From contig MPUH01001230.1 in the NCBI GenBank assembly GCA_001970955.1, positions 1-20,659 on the forward strand: a stretch of DNA of 20,659 bases. Direction: 5' to 3'. Numbering within the stretch: the first letter of the stretch is position 1; every line of letters begins with the position of its first letter. Origin of the DNA: Stentor coeruleus. Taxonomy: Eukaryota > Ciliophora > Heterotrichea > Heterotrichida > Stentoridae. Under the pieces are notes generated by a model. The model was not told where the DNA came from. It searched no databases and saw only the letters and a program-made list of their open reading frames with translations. Below are positions 10,355 through 18,428 of the stretch, piece by piece. A program made the translations under genes and the position numbers.

Positions 10355-11596
10355 CTATTTAGGGATAAATAAATTAGGTTCTTCTTGCTTAAGAGTTTTG
10401 CATAGCTGTGAGCATATCTGAACACATGTGTTTATTGGGATAATAGATGACATCGAGGCTAAAAGTTCATATTCTTGATTTCTTATACAGACCACCAATT
10501 CATTTCTATAAACATCAACTTTAGTATAATTCCCTTTATAATACTCAGCGTATTCAGAAAAACTATGAGCTTGATTATACCTAATCATAAGTTCCTGATA
10601 ATGTTCTTTAGGTAATTCTGGAAGGTGAACAAAATTCGCAGGATGAGTTCCTGACATCACAAACTGATCATAATACTTCGAAAAGTACACAAAATGATTA
10701 ACCTCTTTAACATCAAAAGTATAAACAGGATGAGGCATACAAGCAATACTCTCTTCAACAACTAGTTTCATACTCTCCAATTCAGCCTCAATAGCATTCC
10801 CACAAGTTTTAAGCTCTTTAAACGCTGAAGCATTATCTGATAACAAAACAATAAAAATATTCGATTCTTGCATCAATGTTACCCAAGTATACAAAAACCC
10901 TTCATCCGAAAAATGAGGCAAACATATTGGAGTCCAACTCATTGTCGATCTTAAAGATATATATGACGTTATAAGATTCGATAATAAAGCTGCATCAATA
11001 TGATGAAGTCCAACATTTTTTCTTGTGTATCTATATATAACATAATTCGTAGTCATAACAAAACCATAAACCACATCACTATGAATATTGTTTTTAAATA
11101 TCGATGCTATCATATTACGTTGATTTAATGGCATACGTGAAGGTCCAAAACCTTTAATAAAATGTAAACATCTTGCTGTTGTTTTAATCATACAATCTAA
11201 TGATGAATGAGTACCGCCCATAAGATTTCGAGCATCATAGTTAGGACGACTTATAAGCATTGTTGTTATGTTATTGGTTAATGTGGATATAACTTTTGAA
11301 TGCAACATGCCTAGTTGTTGATAAATTGATTCAATGGTCTCATTGTTTTTACAAACACATACATAATACAGGGCTTGAGTACATAAGAAGACTATATTAA
11401 CATCTTTGGTTTTTATGAACCTTAATGTGTCTTGTTCACCTCGATAGTATTGTTGGAAATTATATAATATTGCTGTAACTGAGCCGATAAAAGTTGTTAG
11501 GTCAGTTTCGTCACCGTATCTTGTCCAAACAGGCTTTCCAGCGCTTGTGAAAACAAAAAACTGTTTTTTCTTTGAGAAAGACTTTGTGTGCTCCAT
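10355..11596 (-). CDS. MON1: vacuolar fusion protein MON1
   Basis: The 413-aa protein is a MON1 homologue. With CCZ1, MON1 forms the guanine-nucleotide exchange complex that activates Rab7 on late endosomes and vacuoles. The N-terminal longin domain begins with the family's signature: hydrophobic FFVF, then AGKPVW and TRYGDE (residues 13-30), matching the usual AGKPV/I-x-SRYG pattern. A second hallmark, ARNLMGGTHSSLD, lies at 122-134 and corresponds to the conserved GGT-x-x-LD motif. The C-terminus with its amphipathic helix and LFIPK ending also fits. The length is near that of the conserved core of animal and yeast MON1, and the protein lacks their long acidic N-terminal extension. It has a true ATG start and a TAG stop. 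The partner CCZ1 is not in the window. An AT-rich TATATAAAT lies about 12 nt before the ATG on the coding strand. Confidence 0.93.
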   Translation of the reverse strand: MEHTKSFSKKKQFFVFTSAGKPVWTRYGDETDLTTFIGSVTAILYNFQQYYRGEQDTLRFIKTKDVNIVFLCTQALYYVCVCKNNETIESIYQQLGMLHSKVISTLTNNITTMLISRPNYDARNLMGGTHSSLDCMIKTTARCLHFIKGFGPSRMPLNQRNMIASIFKNNIHSDVVYGFVMTTNYVIYRYTRKNVGLHHIDAALLSNLITSYISLRSTMSWTPICLPHFSDEGFLYTWVTLMQESNIFIVLLSDNASAFKELKTCGNAIEAELESMKLVVEESIACMPHPVYTFDVKEVNHFVYFSKYYDQFVMSGTHPANFVHLPELPKEHYQELMIRYNQAHSFSEYAEYYKGNYTKVDVYRNELVVCIRNQEYELLASMSSIIPINTCVQICSQLCKTLKQEEPNLFIPK

Positions 11597-12331
11597 CGTT
11601 AAATAGAAATTTATATATTATTTTAAGTATTGGTAATAAGTTGGAAGGATGAAGAAAGGTTTAGTTTGGTTGGGAAGGTATAGGAATTAATTATTTGAGG
11701 ATTGAAGAGATGGGTTAGATTTATGAATTGAAATTAAGGTTATGATGAAGGTTTTCTGTATGTGTGAGGTTTAGGCTTTTGGGTTTTTTTGAAATTGGGG
11801 GATTGGATGATTTTATTGGTTTTTGAAGAGTAGGTTAGTGAAAGAAAAGGCTTTTTGGATTATTCTCTACAAGAATATTTATTATTTATATAACATTAGG
11901 ATATGAATTATGGGTTTAGGGTGTTTTTAGCTAGTGTATTATAGGTTTTAATGCATAGTTTATCATTAAAAACATTTTTTTAAAGCTTATAGCACTTTGT
12001 GAATAACCGCTTCCACAATTGACCCTTGTTGCATTATATTTTTTTTACTTGAAAACTACAATAAACTTAACACTTTAAAGAATGTTTAAAAGTTATGTTA
12101 TACTATAGATTATAATTATAGTAATTATTATCTTTATGCTATTCATCCTTATCATAGTCCTCAACATATAAATAAAATTCTCAACACATTTAAAACCTTT
12201 TTCTTATATCAAATAATATGAATTTTATATAAACTAATTAATAATGGCTTAAATCTAGCTTCCATTCTCATGACTAAGGTTTTATGATATTTCTTATCAC
12301 AATAACTACCATTTAAATTCATCTGGCTATT
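11597..12331. other. intergenic region between ARP2 and MON1
   Basis: This region holds the MON1 5' flank on the left and the ARP2 3' flank on the right. There is no gene. From 11598 to 11755 (158 nt) the + strand has no C, and 11641-11820 holds 58 G against 2 C. The right part is C-biased (36 C against about 13 G in 12121-12330). A telomere-like TTTAGGGTGTTTTTAG occurs at 11915-11930 in the same G-rich orientation as the telomere at the window's end. Confidence 0.5.
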
Positions 12332-13480
12332 TTATCTATTTTTATGGAGGATTCTCGGTCCTTCTTCATCCCAATTAAATTTATAAGTCCACGACTCAGG
12401 GCTTGCTTTATAAATCCTTGTTAAAGTTGTTGCTCCAATATAAACCAGGTGTTTTCTATAAGGAGGGTCTTCAACCTTGATGACAATTTTAGAACTAGAG
12501 CTTCCACCTCTTAATTCCTTATGCATTCTCCTAAGGTCTCTTTGTATCCTGGTAGAAATTCCAGGAAGCATTGTCGTCCCACCAGATAACAGCATTCCTC
12601 TAAACAATGAAGCCCTAACATCCATAGGTGAATTCATAATGCTTTTAAAAATTATCTCTGAAAGCCCATCACAATCTTTTCCTAGCAAATACGGACTAAA
12701 AAGCACTTCTCCACATTCAAACCTTTCTGGGCCAACTTTTATCCAAGACCCATCTGGTAATTGATAATCTTGTTCTAGAACTGTTGTATCTTTAGCCAAA
12801 GTTCTTTCTTCAAGTATATCTGCTGAAACATAACACATACGTTCTTTAATTTCACGAACTATTTCGAAATCAGCTGAAGTATGGAAATTATATCCACGTA
12901 AAAGTAGCAATTTGATTAAATATTCAGTTAAATGACGACCAGCTATATTTATTCTTTGGATTGAATGAGTATTAACTCTACCTTCAGCTACTGGAATACA
13001 ATGAGTTACCCCATCACCTGAATCTATAACTAATCCTGTAACATATCCCATTGCATATAAAGATAAAGTTGCTTGAATTTGTACATCTAAACCAATAAAA
13101 CCAAACTTTTCATACATGATTTCAGCCATTTTCTCACGATTTTTCAATGGATTCATTGGAGCTTCAGTCATCATAACACAAGTCTTACTTCGGTCTCCTT
13201 TGAATTTGTTAAAGGTATAAGCCCATACTTTTTCCATTGCGTCCCAATCTTTGACAATACCTTCATCCATTGGACGTAATAGTTGTAAGGCAGCTCGTTT
13301 TGATTCTATTTCTTCTCCAATGTACTCTGCGTTCATGTCTATTGTCCTGTCAATCAGCTCTGCAAAGTTAGGATGGGGCTTGCCGATTATTGATGGGACT
13401 GAGAACTCGGGGAAATTCGAAGTTGCCCTACCGACTTTTATAAAACCTGTCCCGTTGTCACAAATAAGCGGATCCTCCAT
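12332..13480 (-). CDS. ARP2: actin-related protein 2 (Arp2/3 complex subunit)
   Basis: The 382-aa actin-fold protein is ARP2, one of the two actin-like subunits of the Arp2/3 complex that nucleates branched actin filaments in the cytoplasm. The nucleotide-binding loops are intact: DNGTGFIKVG at residues 8-17 and VIDSGDGVTH at 151-160, with a later LSGGTTMLPG. The ARP2 assignment over conventional actin or ARP3 rests on TEAPMNPLKNREK (105-117), LLLLRGYNF followed by SADFEIVR, and EDPPYRKHLVYIGATTL near the C-terminus. All are ARP2-type sequences. The length is close to the family's usual 390 aa. The N-terminus is slightly shorter than in animals. The start is an ATG and the stop is TAA. A TATA-like element is present on the coding strand about 33-45 nt upstream of the ATG (13512-13526). 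No other Arp2/3 subunit is nearby. Confidence 0.95.
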   Translation of the reverse strand: MEDPLICDNGTGFIKVGRATSNFPEFSVPSIIGKPHPNFAELIDRTIDMNAEYIGEEIESKRAALQLLRPMDEGIVKDWDAMEKVWAYTFNKFKGDRSKTCVMMTEAPMNPLKNREKMAEIMYEKFGFIGLDVQIQATLSLYAMGYVTGLVIDSGDGVTHCIPVAEGRVNTHSIQRINIAGRHLTEYLIKLLLLRGYNFHTSADFEIVREIKERMCYVSADILEERTLAKDTTVLEQDYQLPDGSWIKVGPERFECGEVLFSPYLLGKDCDGLSEIIFKSIMNSPMDVRASLFRGMLLSGGTTMLPGISTRIQRDLRRMHKELRGGSSSSKIVIKVEDPPYRKHLVYIGATTLTRIYKASPESWTYKFNWDEEGPRILHKNR

Positions 13481-14209
13481 TTATTATTTCTTGGCATAAG
13501 TCTAATATTTTTACTATATATAAGGGAAATTAAGTTTGGGTTTATTATAAGTGTGTGGAGGTTTTATGAAAAATAGAGAATTATGTGGTTTTTAGAAGGA
13601 TGATAAGGTGGATTTTTTAGATTAGTTTTTATGGGAGGAGGTGTTAAAGAAAAGAAAGGATTTTTTATGATTTGGGTGTTGATTGAGGTTTGTTTTTGGG
13701 ATGGGATTTTTAGAGATAGTTTGGAAATGGTTTTAAATGTAATGATAGGATTCAGGATTCATGATATTTGGATAGTTTTAATGTTAGCTTTCGATATTTA
13801 AAACAATTTTAGATTTTAATGATATACAAGTAGCTATTTTGTATTAAACTAAAATTTTATATGTTTATTTCATATTATTCAGCTTGATACTATATTTCCA
13901 TATCAACTCATAGATACTTACATCAACACACTTATCTCTATCCAAAACTATCACGCTTTCTCAAACTTCTAAACTTTTCCAACTAAAATAAAAAAAACCC
14001 AAACCAAAATTATCAATATACCCTCTAATCTTCCATCCACATATTTCAAAACCCAATCTTCCATCCACATATTTCAAAACCCAATCTTCCACTCCAAAGC
14101 CACATCAAATCCTTCATCAACTCATCTAAAACCTTCCTCAACCCAATTCTAAACCAAAACATAAGCGTTAAAAGTTATTTCCATACTAAGAACTCTAAGT
14201 AAATTAACT
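13481..14209. other. ARP2-centrin intergenic region, C-free then G-free
   Basis: No gene is supported. This interval has the most extreme composition in the window. From 13515 to 13752 (238 nt) the + strand contains no C and about 69 G. Further right, 13921-14160 contains 79 C and 2 G, with no G from 13956 to 14098. The switch lies between about 13755 and 13900. A 28-bp tandem duplication sits in the C-rich part and is listed separately. Confidence 0.6.
14027..14091. repeat. 28-bp direct tandem repeat, about 2.3 copies
   Basis: The unit at 14027-14054 is repeated exactly at 14055-14082, and a further 9 bases of the unit continue to 14091. It lies in the G-free 3' flank of centrin. A recent slippage duplication is the simplest reading, and no function is implied. 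Confidence 0.85.
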
Positions 14210-14740
14210 TTAAGGGAAAGCTTTCTTGGTCATGATGTTGTAGAAATCTTCAGTGCTAACTTGTCCATCACCATCCGAATCAGCTCTTTCAATCATTTCC
14301 ATAAGTTCTTCATCAGTCATGGTTTCTCCAAGTTCCTTAGCAACTCTTCTTAAATTCTTGATTGTGATATACCCAGTCTTATCATCATCAAAAAGTCTGA
14401 AAACTTTATTGATATCTTCTTTAGTATCCTTATCACTCATTCTTGCAGTCATCATATCAAGGAACTCATCAAAGTCAATAGCTCCTGAGCCATCCTTATC
14501 TAAGTCACTAATCATTTGATAGATAGTTTGATTTTTAGCTTCAAAACCAAGGCTTTGCATTGCTGATTTAAGTTCAGCTGGGTCAATTGTTCCTGACCCA
14601 TCAGAGTCGAATAAATCGAATGCTTCCTTGATTTCTTCGATTTCGTCTTCAGTAAGACCTGGTCTCTCATATTGCTTTGGGTTAAAGACCTTGGGTTGGG
14701 CTACTGGTGCTGGTTTAGCTGGGGCTCCTCTTCCTGCCAT
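14210..14740 (-). CDS. centrin (EF-hand calcium-binding protein)
   Basis: Centrin is a calcium-binding protein of basal bodies, centrioles and the contractile fibre systems of ciliates. The protein is 176 aa counted from the ATG at 14740. The frame stays open six codons further, but those begin with GTG and so are not a eukaryotic start. The N-terminal tail (1-28) is Ala/Pro/basic. Four EF-hands follow: loops D45-E56, D81-E92, D118-N129 and D154-D165. Loops 1 and 2 have complete ligands. Loop 3 ends in Asn where Glu is usual, so it probably binds calcium weakly or not at all. Loop 4 ends in Asp. The C-terminus KKAFP matches the short hydrophobic end typical of centrins, as against calmodulin, which lacks the N-terminal tail. 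The stop is TAA. Heterotrichs have many centrin and related contractile proteins, and I cannot say which paralogue this is. Confidence 0.93.
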   Translation of the reverse strand: MAGRGAPAKPAPVAQPKVFNPKQYERPGLTEDEIEEIKEAFDLFDSDGSGTIDPAELKSAMQSLGFEAKNQTIYQMISDLDKDGSGAIDFDEFLDMMTARMSDKDTKEDINKVFRLFDDDKTGYITIKNLRRVAKELGETMTDEELMEMIERADSDGDGQVSTEDFYNIMTKKAFP

Positions 14741-15458
14741 ACTTTTATTAGTGACCACATATACACATATTTAAATCAAGTAATTGAATTTCAAATATTA
14801 ATGCTCAAATCAATACTTAAATGTCAACTGGGATTGTAGTCTTTTTATATTGATTATTGATGTTGAAAGAGATAGATGGCTTTTGGATTTCTTGGAAGTA
14901 GTTTAGGATTTAGGTAAGGAAAATCTGTGGAAGTTTTTAATGCTGTTTATGTTTTTGTTTTGAGGAAAAATATAAAATCTAAATCTAGAATTAAAGATAA
15001 AGGATGTGCTACTGATGTGCTTTGGGGTGATGCTTGATTTGTAGATTAGTTAAATACCGCAAATTGTGTTATACCAAAATTCAAAATACTGAAATGTATA
15101 AAATTGGCATAATTTATGATATTCTACCACCTCAAATATAAATATGATTTAAAAGCAGATTATATTAAAGTGGTAGTAAATAAAAAATAATAAACATACT
15201 TTATATATACTATACCCTTTATATAAGTTAATATCATCTTATGTATTAATCTAATATATCTTTTTATCCTCTATTTTTCTTTATTTATTCAAATATTTGT
15301 GTAAACAACAAGCATTTAAAAGACACTATAATATACCGAAAATCAAGTAAAGTAAAAAAAAAAAACAATCAGTGATATTATATGTAATAGGCATAAAAAG
15401 AATAAATATATTATAAATTTGGACAAGAACAAATATTATAATAGTACAAATTATTTAT
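14741..15458. other. centrin 5' flank and AT-rich spacer
   Basis: Next to centrin the + strand is G-biased (for example 15 G against 4 C in 14821-14880, and 18 against 7 in 15001-15060). After about 15060 it becomes very AT-rich with no clear skew and contains a homopolymer of A at about 15354-15365. No gene, tRNA or other RNA is recognised. Confidence 0.4.
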
Positions 15459-15963
15459 ATGGTTCTGATAGGATTTTTAGTTATAGCAAATGCTTCTATA
15501 GCTAATCAAGACAATGAATCAATTGTTTATATAGCTCCATCTAGCTCAGCATAAATGTAAATTAGCAGTAATCCAAGCACGGGATATTCCGATCAAAATA
15601 TTCAAGGGATATATACAGACTGATATAAGCCTAGATAAATTAAAATTCCATTTACATAGGCTAAGGGAAGCTAAAATAAATTAAAAACATCATAGCTTTG
15701 TAAAACAAAAAAGAAAACCAAAATAATCAACTTAATTTTGATAAACAATTTCATACAGTATCCAACAACCCTCTAAAATTTTAGCAGGAAGGCCAAGTTT
15801 TCAAACATTTGAAGTTATCTGCAACCACCTTTGTGAAAATGGGGAAGTAGTATAATTATTATTTTACAAAACCTGAAGCGGGAGCCAAAATCCAGTATAG
15901 CTAAAAAGTGTTTTTTTTTAATTTTCACCACTAATCTTCATATTCAAAGTGAAGATGATAGTT
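15459..15963 (+). pseudogene. coding-like but broken stretch (possible gene remnant)
   Basis: I do not recognise a family here. Several short open segments have normal-looking amino acid composition, unlike the surrounding spacer. They are a 31-codon ATG frame at 15459-15551 with a hydrophobic start; a 49-codon segment at 15535-15681, basic and helix-like (for example RDIPIKIFKGYIQTD); and a 36-codon segment at 15745-15852 (for example AGRPSFQTFEVICNHLCENG). The last two share one frame and are separated by several stops. Another open segment in a different frame runs to about 15963. The base composition is less AT-extreme than the flanks, and the usual left-of-gene C-bias is missing. It could be a decayed gene, a multi-exon gene I failed to splice, or chance. 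Confidence 0.25.
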
Positions 15964-15978
15964 AATAAGTTAGATATT

Positions 15979-15989
15979 TATATAAATAG
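15979..15989 (+). promoter_or_regulatory. TATA-like element upstream of eL30
   Basis: TATATAAATAG lies 48 nt before the eL30 ATG, within a region otherwise lacking such a clean match. It fits a TATA-box consensus, but AT-rich sequence produces such matches easily. Confidence 0.3.
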
Positions 15990-16037
15990 TAATACAGAGG
16001 AAGATTATTTGTGTTCCCATATTTCTTGAGGTTATAA

Positions 16038-16361
16038 ATGGTGAAGAAGGGGAAGAAATCAGCTGAAGGTATGAATTCAAAACTCGCCTTGGTTATGAAA
16101 AGTGGAAAAGCAGTGCTTGGATACAAAAGTACGTTAAAGAGTTTACGTCAAGGCAAATCAAAGTTAGTTTTCATTGCTAGCAATACTCTTCCTTTGAAGA
16201 AAAGCGAAATTGAATATTATTGCATGCTCGGCAAGGTTGAAGTTCACCACTACTCAGGTGATAACAACGAACTTGGAAGAGCCTGTGGTAAAATGCATGC
16301 AGTTTCTTCATTATCAGTCCTAGATGTTGGAGATTCAGATATTTTGGCATCCACAGCATAA
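16038..16361 (+). CDS. RPL30: 60S ribosomal protein eL30
   Basis: The 107-aa protein is the large-subunit ribosomal protein eL30, a small L7Ae-type RNA-binding protein at the subunit interface. The sequence follows the family closely along its whole length: a basic N-terminus, [18 protein letters not shown], the [14 protein letters not shown] strand and turn, [19 protein letters not shown], the conserved [10 protein letters not shown], and the acidic end DVGDSDIL. It is only slightly shorter than the animal and yeast proteins (about 105-115 aa). The start is an ATG in the context TTATAAATGG and the stop is TAA. As elsewhere in the window, the 3' flank is G-biased. The 5' flank does not show the C-bias seen at most other genes. 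Confidence 0.97.
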   Translation: MVKKGKKSAEGMNSKLALVMKSGKAVLGYKSTLKSLRQGKSKLVFIASNTLPLKKSEIEYYCMLGKVEVHHYSGDNNELGRACGKMHAVSSLSVLDVGDSDILASTA

Positions 16362-16892
16362 TCTAACTAGTTATTTATCTGACTTTTTTCTCTTTTATTG
16401 TATATATCCCTTTAATTGTTTTGAAGGTGATTGAATAGATTAAGATATGTTACAATTTTTTTGATTTTTGATTAAAACTTGATATTTTGTGAAGTAAAAG
16501 TTTTAAAAGGGTATTCTTAGATGTGCAAGAAGTTTTTCAGTGTTAGTATAGAAAAACTGAGAAAATATATTTTATATAAAAATCATAATAAACATTATCC
16601 CTATCACTTGATATGAATTTCTATGCTAAATATTTAACAATTTCATGAAAAACTACTTTTAGCCACATAATTAATTTAAAGTGGTATATACTACTAATAC
16701 ATAAAATTGCTAGACCTCTTTGTAGTATATTTTATTGTATAAAATCAAACTTCTCATCTAAAATTATAAAACCTTAAAAGTTATAATAAAACAACTATAT
16801 TCGGGTAGATAAACCTTGGAATCACAAATTAAACCCACAAAAATTTTAAACTTAATTTACAAAATAAATCATAATCTTATACAATCCTAATT
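16362..16892. other. convergent intergenic region
   Basis: This is the 3' flank of eL30 (+) and of the small acylation-motif gene (-). It is G-biased on the left (13 G, 4 C in 16501-16560) and C-biased in the last 150 bases. I see no gene, tRNA or repeat here. Confidence 0.4.
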
Positions 16893-17117
16893 TCAATCTC
16901 TTCCATTTTCTACACTCTCCATTGTAGTCATAGCAATAAATGTGTGTGTTATATTCTTTTTAGCTATACTAAACTCATAATGCAAAGTACTCGTCATAGA
17001 TCCTTCTAAATCACTCTCTTCACAGATAAGAATCATCTTAACCTTATCTTTTTCCCTATCAACAAGCTTTATATCATCACATTGAAACTCATTATCTTTA
17101 GCACAGCAAGTTCCCAT
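16893..17117 (-). CDS. small protein with N-myristoylation/palmitoylation motif
   Basis: I do not recognise the family. The open frame extends up to 17168, but that extension begins with TTG and is AT-rich. The first ATG is at 17117, giving 74 aa. From that ATG the protein starts MGTCCAK: glycine at position 2 followed by two cysteines and a lysine, a typical arrangement for N-myristoylation followed by palmitoylation of Cys4/Cys5. This placement of the motif right at the first ATG supports the start choice. The rest is a compact acidic and polar sequence with alternating hydrophobics (VKMILICEES, LHYEFSIAK, THTFIAMTT) suggestive of beta strands. It ends in TGA, the only TGA stop among the genes here. 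It is divergent from the pseudouridine synthase gene, with 54 bp between the two ATGs. Confidence 0.55.
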   Translation of the reverse strand: MGTCCAKDNEFQCDDIKLVDREKDKVKMILICEESDLEGSMTSTLHYEFSIAKKNITHTFIAMTTMESVENGRD

Positions 17118-17171
17118 ATTGTGTAAATTATAATTAGCCACAATCTTATAAGTAAATAAAAAAATCAACTA

Positions 17172-18063
17172 ATGACATATTTTACCACTCGTATAGAAAA
17201 AATGAACAAGCTTATTATGGTAATTTAAAACTTAGTCTGGAAAAGACGTAGGTCAAAGACTTGACCAATGGCTTCTCAAACGTACTAAACTGCCTTGGGA
17301 TTTTATAAACAAAATCTTAAGAAAAAAAGAACTTAGAATTTCAGGACTTCATGTAACAAAAAATTATCGACTAAAAAACCAAGATTTATTAGAATATCCT
17401 AAATACTTAAGCTTAGAAACTCCAATACTAGAGCCTTCAGGTATGATAGACACATTTAAAAAGTGGATTATTTATGAAGACGATAATATTTTAGTTATAA
17501 ACAAACCAGCAGGAATAGCTTCACAAGGAGGAGTTGGGATTAAAATAAGTATTGATGTATTAGCAGCAGAACATTCAGAATCTAAAATCAATCATAGACT
17601 TGACAAAAATGTATCAGGTTTATTAGTATTAGGAAAAACTTCTGAAGGATGTGTTGTTGATATAAAAGACAAAATTTATTATGCAATTGCCACAGGTCAA
17701 GTCCCTGAATCAGGTGTTGTTTCAGTGAAAATTGGTAAAGTAGGGATAAGAGAAGGAGTATGTGAGAATGGAAAACTAGCAACAACATATTATGAGTGTA
17801 TTGAAAAACTGATAAAAGAAAAAGAGTACTCATTAGTAAAACTAAAATTGGAAACTGGGAGGAAACATCAAATAAGGGTGCATTTAGGAGAGTGTTTAAA
17901 AGCTCCAGTACTTGGAGATTATAAATATGGTGGAGAAGATATGAGTCGTATATACCTTCATGCATATAGCGTTTTGGTTGGCGGGAAAACTTTTACTGCC
18001 CCTTTGCCTAATGAGTTTCAGTCAAAAATCGTAGAGTTAGGGTTTAAAACAGTGATTAAATAA
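17172..18063 (+). CDS. RluA-family RNA pseudouridine synthase with S4 domain, one 16-nt intron
   Basis: This enzyme isomerises uridine to pseudouridine in RNA. Exon 1 is 17172-17219 and exon 2 is 17236-18063, giving 291 aa. Without the intron an in-frame TAG cuts off the N-terminus. Splicing restores an S4 RNA-binding domain (about 17-75) with GQRLDQWLLKR and INKILRKKELRI, as in RluC-type enzymes. The catalytic core follows with VINKPAGIASQGG (about 103-115), HRLDKNVSG with catalytic Asp139, and TGRKHQIRVHL (from about 223). The start at 17172 is the first ATG after an in-frame TAA (17157-17159). A second in-frame ATG at 17202 would give 281 aa. The short basic/Thr N-terminus might be a mitochondrial signal, as in RPUSD4-type enzymes, but this is uncertain. 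The stop is TAA, 4 bp from the stop of the next, convergent gene. Confidence 0.88.
17220..17235 (+). other. 16-nt spliceosomal-type intron
   Basis: The sequence GTAATTTAAAACTTAG starts with GT and ends with AG, and it contains in-frame stops if retained. Removing exactly these 16 bases joins ATG codons at 17172 and 17202 in frame to a conserved S4 domain that has no ATG of its own before 17443. Introns of 15-16 nt are established for Stentor and Blepharisma. Confidence 0.88.
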
Positions 18064-18067
18064 CTGG

Positions 18068-18415
18068 TTAAATAAATTTATTAGCTTTATTATCTAAATA
18101 CCAACTTAAGACTTGAAAACCAACACCTAAAAATATTACCAAAATAGTTAAACCTAACATAAACCCTTTTGCACTAAAGTCAGACTGTTTATGTTTTTCT
18201 TCATTCTTTTCATTATTATCTTTTCCTATGTACAAATTCCTCCTTTCTAATTTAAAAAGCCAAGTAACCAATATAAGTTTCTTTATATCTTCTTTTAATA
18301 ATAATATTTCTACCTTTTTCTTTTCGATTTCTTCAAATATCCTCACAGCTTTTACCCTGTTGTCTTCAGGCTCGTCTTTGATATTCTTAATGATTTCATC
18401 TAATTTTTCTTTCAT
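18068..18415 (-). CDS. small coiled-coil protein with a C-terminal membrane anchor
   Basis: This 115-aa protein is unrecognised. Residues 1-55 are highly charged with heptad-like hydrophobics and are likely helical or coiled-coil. A lysine- and asparagine-rich linker follows (about 60-80). A single membrane segment lies at about 85-106 (GLTILVIFLGVGFQVLSWYL), and only about nine residues remain after it. There is no signal peptide. This is the layout of a tail-anchored protein facing the cytosol on ER, mitochondrial or peroxisomal membrane, like SNAREs or small adaptor proteins. No SNARE layer glutamine or arginine could be identified with confidence. It has an ATG start and a TAA stop. The 3' end is 4 bp from the stop of the pseudouridine synthase on the other strand, so the 3' UTRs must overlap. 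Confidence 0.65.
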   Translation of the reverse strand: MKEKLDEIIKNIKDEPEDNRVKAVRIFEEIEKKKVEILLLKEDIKKLILVTWLFKLERRNLYIGKDNNEKNEEKHKQSDFSAKGFMLGLTILVIFLGVGFQVLSWYLDNKANKFI

Positions 18416-18428
18416 CTATTAATAATTA

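Noticed and set aside
10243..10425. 60-codon minus-strand frame at the 3' end of MON1
   Set aside because: It overlaps the clear MON1 C-terminus in another frame and continues into AT-rich spacer.
14253..14519. Plus-strand frame opposite centrin (and 12477-12764, 13251-13499 opposite ARP2)
   Set aside because: They are shadows of strongly conserved genes on the minus strand. Their serine-rich composition is typical of antisense reading.
14741..14758. N-terminal extension of centrin by six codons
   Set aside because: It begins with GTG, not ATG. The in-frame ATG at 14740 gives a normal centrin N-terminus.
17588..17965. 125-codon minus-strand frame opposite the pseudouridine synthase (also 16177-16359 opposite eL30)
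   Set aside because: The plus-strand proteins carry family motifs. These antisense frames carry none and are leucine- and histidine-rich by codon mirror.
18228..18422. 64-codon plus-strand frame opposite the tail-anchored protein
   Set aside because: It is a Phe/Ser-rich antisense mirror of a lysine-rich coiled-coil, with no independent support.
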